A DNA stretch of 64,000 nucleotides from Batrachochytrium dendrobatidis JAM81 (GCF_000203795.2 NW_006281110.1:211854-275853); one strand, 5' to 3'. Shown: positions 48,006-61,428, counted from the first letter of the stretch. Notes: generated by a model not told the origin, from the sequence alone. A program made the numbers and translations.

Positions 48006-50589
48006 TCACTCTACACGCTGCTTCTGTCTTGCCTCCCACCAAAACGCTACATGAACAATTAGAAACAGCCCAGGTATAACAGATATAAAAAACACTAGTG
48101 CTAAACAATTGAAACATTTCAAATGATTAGACTTGATAAACAACAGATCTGAATTCTAGTTATAACATTCACCTTTTCCGTGCATAATCTGGTACATGAA
48201 CTCTTGCATGCCTTTTAGTCCTACAGCAAACCCAACAAGGTTTGCGAGCATCATTGTCAAGATGTTGCATACTCCACCTACAGCACACATTTGAAGATGC
48301 ATTGATCCAAGAATGGCTCTCCACTAAAACCCAAAACACAACCAGGTTTAATTCTTACACATAGGCTTGGATCTTGTGAGACAAAAGTATATTACCTTGG
48401 CGTTGCAAAGTAACCGTGTTAAAATCATTTCGGGAAGAATAAACAATGCAATGAGCCATCCCCATGCCAAAAGCTTGAGTTTGACATCATGCCATATGGC
48501 TACAAACGTAAACGTCGCAATCAGGTTAAGTAGATAACGCTTATTTCCACCAAGTGGAATGTATAAATACCTTGACATTCCCCATAATAAAAAAAATCAA
48601 ATTAGTTGGAGTGGGTTGGGAATCAACTGTACACGTATCTAATGGAATACCTGACAACCCATCGGTTGTAGGATCTATGCCAAGCACGCCAAAACTGGAT
48701 ACCAGAATACTGATTGCTCATGCATCGAGCCATATTATCTACGGTTTCTACACCATCTGCCAACGCCCATAGACCAAAGAACCGCCAAATAATCGTAAGC
48801 TACATGACACAATTTATTCACAAAATAGTCAAAACGTTGAGTAATCATTTGTCTAGTATTCGTCATAATTTTAATCAAGGCAAAATTCACCTTGAGCCAG
48901 ATATGATTGAGATTCCAGTATCCTAAAGCATAGATTTCAACAGACGTAAACCCTGTCCAAGCCTCTGTGTCTTTAATAGCCACAACATACATGTAATGTA
49001 TAAATAGTTCCATAAGCAGCACTATTCCCGCCCATCGAAGTGCCGCAACACCTATTCGTTTCAATGTAACTTCTTTTGGAGGACTGTGAATCTATATACT
49101 CGTAAAGTGCCATACACAAACAGTATATACGTCAACTACATCACCAAAAACCTGATCTGGTATCTAATCAACAACCAAACAAGACAATTACCTGCGCAAC
49201 AAAGTCATTGAAGCAAATAATCGGACCTGCAAGGAACAACGGCGCGTACAATAAATATGTCATATAGTTGATCAAGGAGTACTCGGATACGTGGTGTGAA
49301 GCATAAATTCTGCCCTTTGAACACCGAAATGCAGATGTGCTTTCGCCATTAAAACAAGTCATGCAATCTATCTTGTGTTTCTACAAAAACAGTTTAGCCA
49401 ATACACTCGCATTAATGTGTGGGTTTAGACTCGTGTATATGGATGTGCATGACAATAATTTGACACACCTCAAACTGCTTGACCGACTCTAATCTTTGCC
49501 AATAATAGTCTGTGGTAAACGAAATCATGCGTAGCATGGTGAAATTATATGCTGGAGACATGCCTAATCCTTTTAGTTTATCCTATACATCCAATCCAAT
49601 CCGTCAATGACATGTGGCAGTCATTACCCAATGCATACCCATTTGAAATAGAGCGATAGTTGTACATTACCATCCAACTAAGCCATGAAAACACATACTC
49701 GAACTTGAAGTCTACAACAGCTCCACCAAATAAGATCATTAGACCCATACACCATGAAAATACTGGAGAAATCCACGTTGCTCCGAATTGCTTTACAACC
49801 ACGTATTGAATTAGACACACTGCTACGAGCTTGATCATCTCGACACCCAACAAAATAGTCAAAAACACAACAGAAAACCACAGAGTAAAATGCATTCGAC
49901 GATGGCCTGCATTGGGACCAGAATTGAATCTCACACCCAAAAAAACCGACATGGCCTGATGAACTACAAGAACCAATGAAAGTGCAGGAATATTATTACG
50001 AAACGATCTGAATTGAGCATCGCTATTATCCTAAATAGATTAGCATTTGAAACGATATCATTCGCGTATCAATACCAGTTTGCATGGTTGAATCAAGTGT
50101 ATTGCAGTGGTGGAGTAGAATCTACCATAAAAGAGCATGTCTGATAGTCTCATGACAAACCTACCACTTTGCGATGAAAGATCCATCCGGGTGATAATTT
50201 TCGTATAAACATGGGATAGTTTTTGGACATTTCTAATGCAGGTTCATGGTGCCAGAAGTTAAATATTGAAACACAACCCTATACTATTGGTAATCATACA
50301 CTGACAATCCCGAATAGTTTGAAATCATACCATCACTAAACGATATAGCCATCTGTGCCCAGTAAATCACTACAAGTATCAGCAACCCAATAACTACATA
50401 AATAATGGGTGGTTCCAATGACAATAGGCTATGGTGTTGTTGAGAATGCCTTGAAGACGGATGCGTAACTCTAACATGATGGTCATTGTCATGTCTTTCA
50501 ACCCTAGCAGATGAATTCAAAGAGTTTCTGTTGGCATTCGTTTCAGGTTGAACACCTCTTGGCAATAAAGGAGTGGCAGATATGTCCAT
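48006..50589 (-). CDS. GUP1: Gup1-like MBOAT membrane acyltransferase
   Basis: ER multipass acyltransferase that in yeast remodels GPI-anchor lipid; HHAT is the animal relative. More than ten exons. The N-terminus [12 protein letters not shown] is followed by a polar stretch and a first membrane span ([20 protein letters not shown]). Later exons: [62 protein letters not shown] followed by PIICFNDF; the MBOAT block [20 protein letters not shown] with the catalytic His in [19 protein letters not shown]. The last exon [20 protein letters not shown] ends RQKQRVE with a stop at 48006-48008. The DNSDxQ and WHD motifs and the order of spans are those of Gup1. Splice sites were not all resolved. Confidence 0.88.
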
Positions 50590-50671
50590 GCAATGTGTTT
50601 TGGCTCGTAGATGCTATTGTTGCGTTTCCTCCAAAAACAAAGAATGTTTCCAACTCGAATGATATGCCTCA

Positions 50672-50903
50672 ATTCACGGTTGTATGTGTGTCAACACTTG
50701 TTGGAATGGAGTTGAAGTTATATTTTTGTAGTAGAAATGAGTTGAATCATTATTTAATACAATCGAATTGTTTTAATAATCATGCATTGTATAATCACCA
50801 GATTTTGTTAATACTTTCGTGTTCAAGAGAACAATCTCATCAATTCAACTCTACATGATAATCACTGAATAATTTAATAGAAAAATAAATCATTCATTCA
50901 GTT
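50672..50903. repeat. 232-bp segment duplicated at 36696-36927 (copy 2)
   Basis: 230 of 232 bases match copy 1, same orientation. It lies between the start of GUP1 and the end of the glycine decarboxylase gene. A few bases beyond its end comes a family terminus, CATTTTACATGAATCC (50917-50932). This suggests an element whose left half was lost by internal deletion. Confidence 0.9.
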
Positions 50904-50925
50904 CTTTCTAATGTTTCATTTTACA

Positions 50926-50954
50926 TGAATCCAACAATCGTATTGTTGGATTCA
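50926..50954. repeat. 13-bp inverted repeat with 3-nt loop
   Basis: TGAATCCAACAAT, CGT, then the exact reverse complement. It lies about 40 bp beyond the glycine decarboxylase stop on its 3' side and overlaps the repeat terminus. It could be a remnant element end folded back, or a 3'-end hairpin. Confidence 0.85.
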
Positions 50955-50994
50955 ACCCCACACAACTGAGCTTTACTCACAATTCAAATTTAAT

Positions 50995-53900
50995 TTATTG
51001 TTCATAATCTTCAATAGGAGGGCAGGAACATATCAGATTGCGATCACCAAACGTGTCATCTACACGGCTTACACTAGGCCAGAATTTACGTTTCTTCAGT
51101 CCAGGAACAGGGTAGGCAGCTGTTTCTCTCGAGTAAGTCCTGTCCCATTTTTCATTGATCAAAACATCCATTGTATGGGGTGCATGGGTGAGGACGTTGT
51201 TGTCACGAGGCTGACGGCCTTCTTCGACATCGCGAATCTCCTGGCGGATATGGATCATAGCATCACAAAACCGGTCAAGTTCTATTAGGGACTCGGATTC
51301 AGTTGGCTCAATCATAAGCGTGTTGGGAACGGGGAACGACATGGTTGGAGAATGGAAACCATAATCGTGCAATCGCTTGGCAATATCAATGGCTGCAATA
51401 TGTGATGTGGCATCAAATTGACGACAGTCAATAATAAATTCGTGCGCACAGAATCCATTCTTGTTGGTGAAAAGAATGGGATAATGGGGCGCAAGACGAC
51501 GTAGCATGTAGTTGGCATTAAGAAGTGCAACTTGGGTTGCTTTAAGAAGCCCATGATCACCCATCATCTTGAGATATGCCCAAGAAATGGGAAGAATGCT
51601 GGCCGAACCCCATGGAGCAGCACAGATGGATCCAATGGCGTTTTCACCACCCATGGGAATAACAGGGTGGGAGGGAAGGAATTGCGCAAGATGAGATTTA
51701 ACACCAATGGGACCGACACCTGGACCACCACCACCGTGAGGAATGCAGAATGTCTTGTGCAAATTCAAGTGACAAACATCAGCACCAATTTCGGCTGGCT
51801 TACAGAGACCCATTTGGGCATTAAGATTAGCACCATCCATATAAACTTGGCCACCATTTTTGTGTACAATCTCACAGGCTTCCTTGATTCCATCTTCAAA
51901 CACACCATACGTTGATGGATAGGTAATCATGGTGGCAGCAAGACGATCCTTGTATTGCTCAGCCTTGGCGCGCAGATCAACAAGATCAAGGTTGCCATTC
52001 TCCTCACACTTGACAGTCACAACTTGCATGCTGCACATGGAGGCGGAAGCAGGATTAGTACCGTGAGCAGAAACAGGAATCAGACAAACATCACGTTGAC
52101 CCTGACCAATCGACTCGAGATAGGCTTTGATGCAACGCAGACCCGTGTACTCACCCTGAGCACCTGAGTTGGGCTGAAGTGAAATACGATCAAACCCAGT
52201 GGCTTCAGAAAGAGCATATTCGAGCTCATTTAGCAAAACCTTGTAGCCTTCGGCCTGATCAACTGGAACAAAAGGATGCATATTGCCAAATTCTGGAAAG
52301 GTGACTGGAATCATCTCTGTCGTCGCGTTCAGCTTCATTGTGCACGAACCAAGTGGAATCATGGCATTGGCAAGAGACAAATCCTTGTTCATCAGCTGAG
52401 TAAAGTATCGAAGGGCTTCGGTCTCAGAGTGGTATAGATTGAAGACGGGATGAGTAAGAAAAGCGCTAGTACGGACAAGATCCTTGCCAAACGCCTTTGC
52501 AGGAGATGCTGTAGTTACGCCCGCTGCTGCTGCAACAGCATCAACAGTAGGAACAGTGGTTGCAGCGGCAGATCGAGCACCGTTTTGGTACTGCTGGATG
52601 AACGATCCAGAAGCAAACACTTGGATCAGATCAGTCAAATCAGCTTTAGTCACGGTTTCATCAAGCGTGACAGCAACATGACTTGAATCAATCAAACGAA
52701 GATTGATGCCCTTTTCCAAAGCAGCAGCAACAAGCTCGGAAGCAGGAGCGGCAGTGGCAATAGTAAGGGTGTCAAAATATGTGTCGTTGGTGATTTTGTG
52801 ACCAAACGAAGTGACAGCTTTGGCAAGAACAGCAGTTAGATTATGTACACGCTGAGCAATTTCCTTGATACCCTTGGGACCGTGGTAGACAGCATACATG
52901 GCAGCCATGTTGGCAAGCAGAGCCTGAGCAGTGCAAATATTGGACGTGGCTTTTTCACGACGAATGTGCTGCTCGCGAGTCTGTAGAGCAAGACGATAGG
53001 CTGAATTACCAGCAACATCCTTGGACACGCCAATCAGACGGCCAGGCATGCGACGCTTAAGAGCATCCTTGCAGGAAAAAAAGGCAGCGTGGGGACCGCC
53101 ATAGCCAAGGGGAACACCAAAGCGCTGAGAATTACCAAGTGCCATATCAACGCCCATCTCTCCAGGAGGTTTGAGAAGACAAAGAGCAAGAAGATCGGTA
53201 GCACAGGCAACAAGAGCACCGTTATCATGAGCCTTTTTGACAAATGCCTCGTAGTTGTTGACACGACCAAATTGATTAGGATACTGGATAAGCGTACCGC
53301 ACACTTTGTTCTTGTTGGCAGAAAAGTCGAACGATTCATAATCACCAACAATCACTTCAATACCAAATCCAGCTGCACGGGTCTGCACACATGCAATAGT
53401 TTGAGGAAAGCATGCTTGATCGACAAAGAAAATATTCTTTTTACGATTGGCGGCAGTGAAGCAAATCAGCATGGCTTCGGCAGCAGCAGTGCCCTCATCA
53501 AGAAGCGATGCATTGGCAATATCCATACCAGTGAGCTCTTGTACCATGGTTTGGTAATTGATCAGCGACTCGAGACGACCCTGAGAAATCTCGGGTTGGT
53601 AAGGGGTATACTAGTATCAATTTAAATTAATGCAATATTCCAGATAAATATTAGACGATTTGAATGCAACGCACAATTCTTTTTCATACACAGGATCTGG
53701 ATCAGACTGACTAAAATATAAAAGAATCAATTACCTGAGTGTACCAGCCAGGATTCTCCATGATATTGCGCAAAATCACAGGCGGAGTAATAGTACCGTT
53801 GTAGCCCATGCCAATATAAGATCTCATCACCTTGTTCTTGGATGCAATGCGCTTAATTTCGGCAAGAGCCTCACTTTCAGTCAAGCCAGGACCAAGACGG

Positions 53901-54193
53901 GTCAAGTTTTGAATGCTAATGTTTTCAGGAACAGTTTTTGCAACAAGTGCTTCTAGGGAATCTACACCAACAACCTTGCACATTTTCTGCACGTCAGCAG
54001 AGGAAGGACCGATATGGCGACGAGCGAACGTGTCAAGCGGTTCAAAAATGGAAGAGGGAGTTGAACGGGCAATGATCGAGGTCGAAAAGCCAGCAATCAG
54101 AACGGGGCGAACAGTAGAGGATCTAAGAATTGATGTTCTAGCCAAGCTCAAGGTAGAAGACTGCGATAATGAATTGCTTAAAGTAGCAGGCAT
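50995..54193 (-). CDS. GCV2: Glycine decarboxylase, P protein of glycine cleavage system
   Basis: PLP enzyme of the mitochondrial glycine cleavage complex. Two exons, 53735-54193 and 50995-53610, joined across a 124-bp intron, coding 1,024 residues, the usual length. The start is the ATG at 54193; the frame is open one codon further from GTG. The N-terminus is a Ser/Arg-rich mitochondrial presequence (LARTSILRSSTVRPVLIAGF). Then FARRHIGPSSADVQKMCKVV, MRSYIGMGYNGTITPPVILR, NPGWYTQ/YTPYQPEISQGRL and LLDEGTAAAEAM. In the C-terminal half: SCTMKLNATTEMIPVTFPEF, SAHGTNPASASMC, NLNAQMGLCKPAEIGADVCH, and the PLP lysine in LNLHKTFCIPHGGGGPGVGP. All catalytic blocks are intact. GC content of the exons is higher than in neighbouring genes, which fits high expression and not transfer. 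Confidence 0.97.
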
Positions 54194-55429
54194 CACAGCA
54201 CTACGACCCTATGAAATTGAGAAAACCAGATTACGGTTAGATATGGAAAATGAGTTCAAGAATAACATGGTGGAACAGTGTTTGCACAAATCAGTTATAC
54301 AGGATAGTGTTGAATGGGCTGAAGCTAATACAATTCATATCGCATGTATACTGTAGCAGCAAACCATCAATCGAACGAGTAGAAAAATAAATTATAAATA
54401 GCGACAATAAATTATGTAAAGCAAGAGTCGGACCCAATCTGCATAAGCATGGCAATTATAAAAATACTCAAATATGCAAGCTAAACAATTTCAAAGAAAA
54501 CAATAACTACTGAAACGTACTCGCATCATGGCTCTGAGCAGCGATGAGGACATGGTTGGTGAATGGAATGGATTACTAAGACAAAGATGCAATTGAATTC
54601 AGTATTTTCTTTTGCGTTTCAACACACAATCATGTGGTTTGAATGTTGAAGCCGCGTCCTGTCATTCACCCAATACTCATAAACATGCGACATTGGTTTG
54701 AGCACATCAGTAGCCAGTGTTGATCGTTAGAATAGACTCATACCGCACTATGCTTGACTAGCAGCTCTATTCACTCTAGTACTCCAGTATCATCTAAAGT
54801 CCATCTTTGATCCCCCAATGGCGCAATGTAAATAAAGGGTCTATGCTCTGTAATGCAATCAATTAGGGTTTAATGTAAGCGAAACCATTAGTCATGCTCA
54901 AATTTCAATAACCATCAAGATATAATTTTGTTGGTCATATTCACGTAAAATAAAACACCAAGGCGTCTAATAAACAGCCAGTCTTGTGTAATGATTAATA
55001 TCTGCTTATTGGACAATACTGTGTCCTTGAAGTCTTTTAAAATTGACTAACTGTTGTGCTCATTTTTGTATAACTGGATAAGTGTTTACATCACATTTGT
55101 TTGATTTCCTTTTCTACAAATTATTCAGTGATTGTCATGTAGAGTTGTATTGCTGAGATTGTTCTCTTGAACACAAACGTATCTGTAGAATTGTATCAAC
55201 AAAACAATCAAACCAATATCTGAATTACAATGGATATAGGTAGTCGATGTCTAATAGGAAAACATAACAAATCTGTAAATATTGTTCATGTCAAGAAGCA
55301 ATCACCGCAAGACAAAGTATTGTATTTTACGTGAATGCGGTTGTATATTGATCATAACTGATTTAAACGGTCAATTATAATTGTCATAATGTGATTGTTA
55401 CTAATGCCATACCAGCAGTATATGCAATT
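54194..55429. other. Long spacer with a repeat element
   Basis: About 1.24 kb between the GCV2 start and the 3' end of the Cyc2-like gene, both on the minus strand. 54930-55347 is a repeat copy. The rest (54194-54929) is AT-rich with no gene or structure I can support, and includes the GCV2 promoter. Confidence 0.6.
54930..55347 (+). repeat. Repeat element copy with both ends
   Basis: The left end, ATATTCACGTAAAATAAAAC (54938-54957), and the right end, TTTTACGTGAATGCGGTTGT (55326-55345), are inverted relative to each other. The interior shares with the 35.6-36.3 kb copy TGTTGTGCTCATTTTTGTA, GTGTTTACAT, GAGATTGTTCTCTTGA, CGTATCTGTA and GCAAGACAA. About 418 bp, so it is internally deleted relative to that copy. 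Confidence 0.6.
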
Positions 55430-56599
55430 TTACAGTTTGAATACTTGAGTATCATTGTATCCCATATGCTTTAAAATTCCCCCAACTGGTCCTTGTTTTT
55501 CCTCGGATAGTTTAGGCCCAGCAATACTGCGAATCATCCTAATAAACCAGCAATACACGTCAAATTACCAAAACTACAATAGTATATCATACAGACTAAT
55601 AAACCTACCCATCAGGACCGCAAACGAGAATCTTGAAGGGATATTTTGTATTTGTGTGAGGTAAAACAGTTTCAAGTTGTTTTTCATCCATAAATCCAAC
55701 TTGTACATCGGGTGTGAGTGGTTCATTTGCACGATCCACCAAATATTTAATTCTCAGTTGATCAGGATATGACTTGAGCAACTGGTCCAGTTCCTTTTTA
55801 AGAAGAATATTTTGGTTGTCCTTACTGGCATAGATCAACTGAATGGAAGTTTTGTCATTGGGACTACTAAGAATTTTAGTCATGAGTTGGTACATTGGAG
55901 CAATGCCTGTTCCACCAGCAATCTGGAAATTATGCAGATGCCCATAAAAGGTTAATCATGACTAATCGTATCATATCATACATTTAGAGGTAAGATCAAA
56001 CACTATGTCAAGCTATAATTTACCATACTAACATGCTTGACACAGTTGATTTTGTAAGGAAATGACTCCAATGGTCCACGAATACGAAGAGTATCGCCTT
56101 CGTTTAACGAGTGAATATGCTTACTAACAGTGCCTGTCTCATATCTACGAACCAATAGCTCGATATGATTACTATCGTAGGAGATTGGAGTGTAAGGTCG
56201 TGCGATCTGACACGAGTCATCATTGACAATGACATGAACAATGCCAGCATTTAAAGGCAAACAGCGTGCAGCATCGGTGCTGATGCGAACTCTACAAGTG
56301 TCAGCAGACTCGGAAGCAGTAGAAATAACAGGAGCACTGCAGAAAGCAGCATGATTAAGGATTGGTGGGCCATCGTAGTTTTTTGTAGATGCAATCAGAT
56401 TGATATTGAAGCCAATGAATAAACCCAAACCAGCAATAATAGCTATTCCAAGCGGCAGATGATGAGGTTCTACTTTTGGAGGCTGAACCATGTCAAGTGA
56501 ATTTAATTGAGAGTATGACTTGAAAGGAAAGTATTTAAATGTCGACCATTGCAGTGGTCTAGTTTTAAATCGCAACAACGGTCGTAGAAATAATGTCAT
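55430..56599 (-). CDS. Cyc2/cytochrome b5 reductase-like mitochondrial oxidoreductase
   Basis: FAD/NAD(P)H flavoprotein. The ATG at 56599 starts MTLFLRPLLRFKTRPLQWST, an Arg-rich presequence, then a membrane anchor LPLGIAIIAGLGLFIGFNIN. FAD domain: ARPYTPIS and GTVSKHIHSLNEGDTLRIRG with P following. NAD domain in exon 2: IAGGTGIAPMYQLMTKIL, and LVCGPDG/MIRSIAGPKLSE across an intron near 55535-55610. The end EKQGPVGGILKHMGYNDTQV then FKL, stop 55430-55432. The QGPxGG(I/L)L...(V/W)(F/W)KL tail and the AGPK segment resemble fungal Cyc2, a redox factor in cytochrome c haem attachment, more than Cbr1/Mcr1. Both families share the fold, so the choice is tentative. Confidence 0.75.
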
Positions 56600-56649
56600 T
56601 GCAATGAAAGGAATTTTTTTAAAATTTGGGTTTTGATAACGAGTTGAAA

Positions 56650-56757
56650 TGCAATTGTATTCATGTAAAGTGCAACACTAAAGAATGCTAAAATGCATAA
56701 CAGTCAGTTTTCATTAAACTTAATTGATTGTTGGTTTTAAATGAATACGATAAATAT
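56650..56757. repeat. Miniature (about 110 bp) copy of the repeat element
   Basis: Left terminus TGCAATTGTATTCATGTAAA (56650-56669) with AAAATGCATAAC beyond, right terminus GGTTTTAAATGAATACGATA (56733-56752), inverted relative to each other as in the full copy. It occupies nearly half of the 263-bp divergent promoter between the Cyc2-like gene and DBF4. Confidence 0.4.
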
Positions 56758-56862
56758 AGGCTGAAACCAACACTTGATCAACACTTGATTGTCAGTTCAT
56801 GACAGACGCTTTTATACGACCAACCCGTCGCGTCGAGTTGAATTCACTTTACCTTGAAACAA

Positions 56863-59800
56863 ATGAGCAGCAACAAGCGAGCTGGTGCAAGGTATGAAAG
56901 TCTGTGTTATTACTAGTGATTGAGTGTTGCTAACTGAAATGTGAATCTAGTGTGCCATCTCATTGTGTCATGAATAACAATCACTATCGCATGTCCATGT
57001 TTGCAAGTTCAGTGTCTGGAACTCCTACAGCCGACCTATATTCACAGATGCAGCCTAGTCCATGCAGTCCTGCTCTCTCGCAACATCTGAATGCTGAATC
57101 CACTCCAGGCAGTGGATTTGATATTGTTTCCAGGAGAATGGATTTGAACAGTGACAACATTGCAGCACTAGACGCTTCTACTACGAACATTGCAACCATC
57201 TTGGACACTGCAACTAGTAATAAAGATACAAGCCAATGTCACTCTCCCACAAACTCTATGTTGTCATCTCCTGTTCAACCCAATACAAAAACTCCAACTG
57301 CTTTCTCAGTATCTTCATGTCGTTCCTTTGATCCTGCTATTCATTCTCCTTTGGCATTGATGGAGACTGCATCAACTCCCGTGAAAAAATCCGGACATGC
57401 TGCATCACTCAGTACTGCTGCATCTTCTATAAAACACATACATAAAATACCACTATCTGCTACACCTTCTACTTTGATAGGAGTCAAACGTTCTAGCTCT
57501 ATATTTACAAGCATAAATACCAGTGAAAAAACTCAACTTACCAGCACAAGAATCAGACCTCCACAAACACCATTAAACAGATCTGGAAATGGTCCGCATT
57601 CACCTACATTCGGACTGAGTCATGAAACTGACTCAAATAGTAAAACTGATCGTTTTACTCACCAGATTTGTGAGTATTCTAATATGGCATCGCTGTCTGT
57701 AACTGGAGAATCACTCGCGCCAAAGAAACGACGGCTCGTGTCCGATTCGCATCCATCTTTGGCACCACTGCCAACCACCGCAATAAAATCTCTTCAACCG
57801 CCTATATTTGCTACTCCGCGTACTCCTGCTAATACACTAAACTCAAATACTACGTCTGGCGTTGGTACTGAATCTACCCATCTTACTCCTTGCACTCTGC
57901 GTGGTGGTTCCATGCTAGCCAACATCACTAATGCACAACTTTCTAAATCCTCGCTACGATCTACAAAACCCCGCTTATCTGCTACCCCTTCTACCCATGC
58001 ACCGTCTAATTTAAATTCAACTGCGCATATATCCAACAGCCATTCTTTACTCGCCCAGTCAAACCAAAAACAGCCTCTTGATAGTTCCGTCGCATTGCAA
58101 CGATCGGCTACTAAATTTCAAGGTCCATCACAAAACAAGATTGCCGCTTGGAGAGCTCGATTCAAAACATTTTCATTTTATCTTGACGGGTTTGAACCTC
58201 GACTTGCCAGTCGTGTATCCAAACAGATCAAGGCTCTTGGTGCTGTAAGTTGTATGATGTCATGTTTTCAAAGTATATGGGTCAGCTCTATTCACCATGC
58301 TTAATGCATCATATCTTTCATTCTATAGAATATTGTATCATTCTTGAGCACTTCTGTCACACATCTGGTCACGGTCAACGAAGCAAGTATCGTGGAATCG
58401 CTTTCAAATCAGTCACCAGGAGGCTTGGCAAAAAATACAAAAAGTCAGCTACTTTTAGGAAAGAAGAGTACCATGCAGGATCCAGTTCAAAGAGCTCGTA
58501 AACTAGGTACAAAAGTGTGGCCATTCTCCAAACTCAATGCCATCATCACGTTTCTACTCCCAGAAGTACTTTTAGGCGGTGGTCTCGCTGATGTACTTCA
58601 TAAAGAAAAAATGTACGGTGTTTCTACTCGTGGAAATACCGATAAACCCAAAGTGATGTTTAAACCTTTCAAGGGACCATTTGTTTTAGTCGAGGATTTA
58701 TTCGATCAGTATCGGCCTGTCGTTGCACATGAATTTCCTGAGCAATTCGATCCAGAGTCTCCACCTTGGCCTATTATTCACTTTGATCGACCCTCTAGCA
58801 AATCCGTGTTTATAGCTAGAAGATCATCGTCTGCACGCAACTCTGTTGATGATGAATCCAATAAGAACGATGATGAAAAATGTAAAGAAGACGATGCAAT
58901 ATATACTGGTACCGTGTTGGAAGGAAAGCAGAGCATTCGACGAGATGCCGACAACACACGATCGCCCTTTGATGCTGTTGCTGCTTCCATTGCATCTGGG
59001 CTTATATCAGGCTCAGTGGCCAACCTTGCAAATAAACAAAACCTACATAATGATCCCCGGATTGCTCGACTCGGCCTACGTGTATTAAATCATGAAAAAG
59101 TGCAAGGCGGTACCTCCAAACAACCATCATCTCCATTAAAGCAGCGAGTAGTTTCAAACAATCAGCCATCTCAACCACAGCATAAAGCCTCGGCTCCTCA
59201 ACAGTATTCCACTACCAGTCGTCCTCGTCTTGTTGGCATGATGTTTTATACCCGTCCTGGTTTCTGTGAAAACTGCAATGTCAAGTATGATCAGTTTCAA
59301 GTGGTAAGCATTATGTTGTGCTAGTGTCTGATGTGTTGCTATACTTTTGCATTTTGAAAGTTTTTTAATACTAACACATGTGTATTTGTTAAATAAACTT
59401 TGCTTTGACTTGAAGCACGTCAAATCCAAAATGCATTTAGCATGGGCAGCTAATGAGCAAAACTTTCGCGTAATTGATGGTATTATTGGGAAGCTGAAAC
59501 GAGTAGAGCTTCGGCACTTGATCGATCCTTTTGAACCATTTGAGATTTCTCGTCATGAGGATATAGACTGCTATGATGAGGAAGGACCCAATTGTCTTGA
59601 GCAGATTACAATTACTGATTCGGTTGATCAAACTGATGCCGGACGCTCAAGTGAAGCGTTTAAGCCTATATGCATTGACTTTGGAAATATAGCAGACAGC
59701 CATGGCACAAACATGGATAGTGGTACAGTCAAATTTTCATGTGTTGATGAGATTCAAGATCTGCACTCACATTTGACTCATTTCAACTTTATATTGACAG

Positions 59801-61428
59801 ATTCTTGCACGCCTTCCATGCCAGTTACTATGCAAACAATTCAAGTGTCCAATCTGCAGCAACTTGGTGATGCTCTGACTATGCCAGAGCCACTATTGGT
59901 AAACACACGGAAAGTACTTGCTGATGACAATGTTTTAATTTCACCCTCGATTGCTGCTCAAGGCACAACTCAAATCTCTTTAAAAGATTCGCTTGGTCAA
60001 TTCTTTTTGCCATCACAATCACACACTAAGCCGGGCATCTCGCCCTCACTAATTCTAGATGAAGCAAAGCCTATTATTTTGCCTCACTCAATAGACGAAC
60101 CTCTTTCAAGTTTAAAGCCAGAGAAAGCATCAACTATACTTACTCCAAATTTATATGATCTTACTACAAGCAAGGCTGTTGACGAGAGCAGTACTCTGGC
60201 TATAACGCCCATGCGCATTAATACAACAGGTTCAAAAATGGCTCAACGGACATATACTGACCACTCGTACACTCGTACTGCTCAAAAATCTATTTTATCT
60301 CATCCACATCCTTTACTCTCGCACAATTCTATCTTTGATATGAATCAGATCACTCAAACTCAAGGAACTATATCTAAAAAGTGTACTGACGTCCGCCTAA
60401 TTTCAAACCTCCAAGATGTACCCTACACATGCGATATTGTTGAGGACGCGACTGAAAGTCGGTCATCTCCACAAACACCAATGTCAAAGATTCGTCTTGT
60501 GTATGATCTTTCTGGTACATCCAATACATCTACCGTATCCTATTTGCACACTGCCCCGACTCCAACTCATACACCTGCAGCCTTGTCGTTGTCAGCCCAT
60601 CAACTTGTAGCTACTCCGATGTCTGATCTAACACTGGGTCACGATCAAGGCATGACATCCGCTCTTACCAGTCAATTTCAGTCTGGGTTTTCAACCACTT
60701 TGACACACATGACTGCAGTGAATATTCCTGCTCCATCTGGTGCTGCTGCGTCGAGTGCAGGCAAGATCATGGAGCTATGCGACCAGAATACTGATGATAT
60801 TCATAGTGGACCCTATAGCTCTAGTAACGAATCGATGCTTGGCACCGACACGCCCATTGCAAAGCGTGTTTGTGAAATGGATATGCTGCAGGCAAGATCA
60901 GTAAGCCGCATGCTAATATTTAATCCTAATGACGATGAAACAGATACAGAGTCAAAACAAGTCAAAACTGTTGAAACCATGACGCCGAACAAAGGGGACC
61001 TGAAAGGTACAGTTGAAGGCGAATCTAAACAGGATGTACTACATCAAAAAGAAGTTGATGCTAAAGCAAACTCGTTGGCATCTGGATCATCGAATGGCAA
61101 AATGTGTGCTGAAATGATAACCCCATGCGTTTTAGAAACCATGACCTCGCACACTCTACGAATGGGTGCATCGTGTCATCAACTCACCACACAAAGTCCA
61201 TCAAATAGTCCATCGAGAAGTGGGTTGTCTTGGAAGAGCGCAGTAAAAACCAGTTCGAGATCTATACTTGACCCATTTTTACCTTGTCATGGGATGACGA
61301 CAGCACGAGCCAAGTCCTCTGCTAGTAAATATCCAAAGGTAGCCAAAACAATAGGTCGACCCTCGCGTCCTCCACGAGTGCTTAGTAGTAGAGAGTTGAA
61401 TAAAAATGCTCAATCAGGGCTTCAGTAG
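56863..61428 (+). CDS. DBF4: DBF4/Dfp1, regulatory subunit of Cdc7 kinase
   Basis: Activates Cdc7 to fire replication origins. The start is the ATG at 56863 (MSSNKRAGA, a 29-bp coding exon), spliced in frame to SVPSHCVMNNNHYRMSMFAS; the longer upstream frame from 56799 would hit a stop after splicing. Exon 2 ends with motif N, a BRCT-like fold: WRARFKTFSFYLDGFEPRLA then SRVSKQIKALGA, continued in exon 3 by FLSTSVTHLVTVN and RARKLGTKVWPFSKLNAIIT. Motif M: KPFKGPFVLVEDLFDQYRPV. Motif C zinc finger split by an intron: RPGFCENCNVKYDQFQV/HVK then SKMHLAWAANEQNF, giving the C-C-H-H ligands. The 600-residue C-terminus is Ser/Thr-rich and probably disordered, ending at 61428. All three Dbf4 motifs are present. 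Confidence 0.92.

Noticed and set aside
52450..53625. Several plus-strand frames of up to 178 codons opposite GCV2
   Set aside because: Shadows caused by the codon bias of the glycine decarboxylase exon on the other strand.
56800..56862. Cell-cycle (MCB-like) element TCGCGT upstream of DBF4
   Set aside because: A single six-base near-match in a GC-rich patch; not the full ACGCGT and not repeated.
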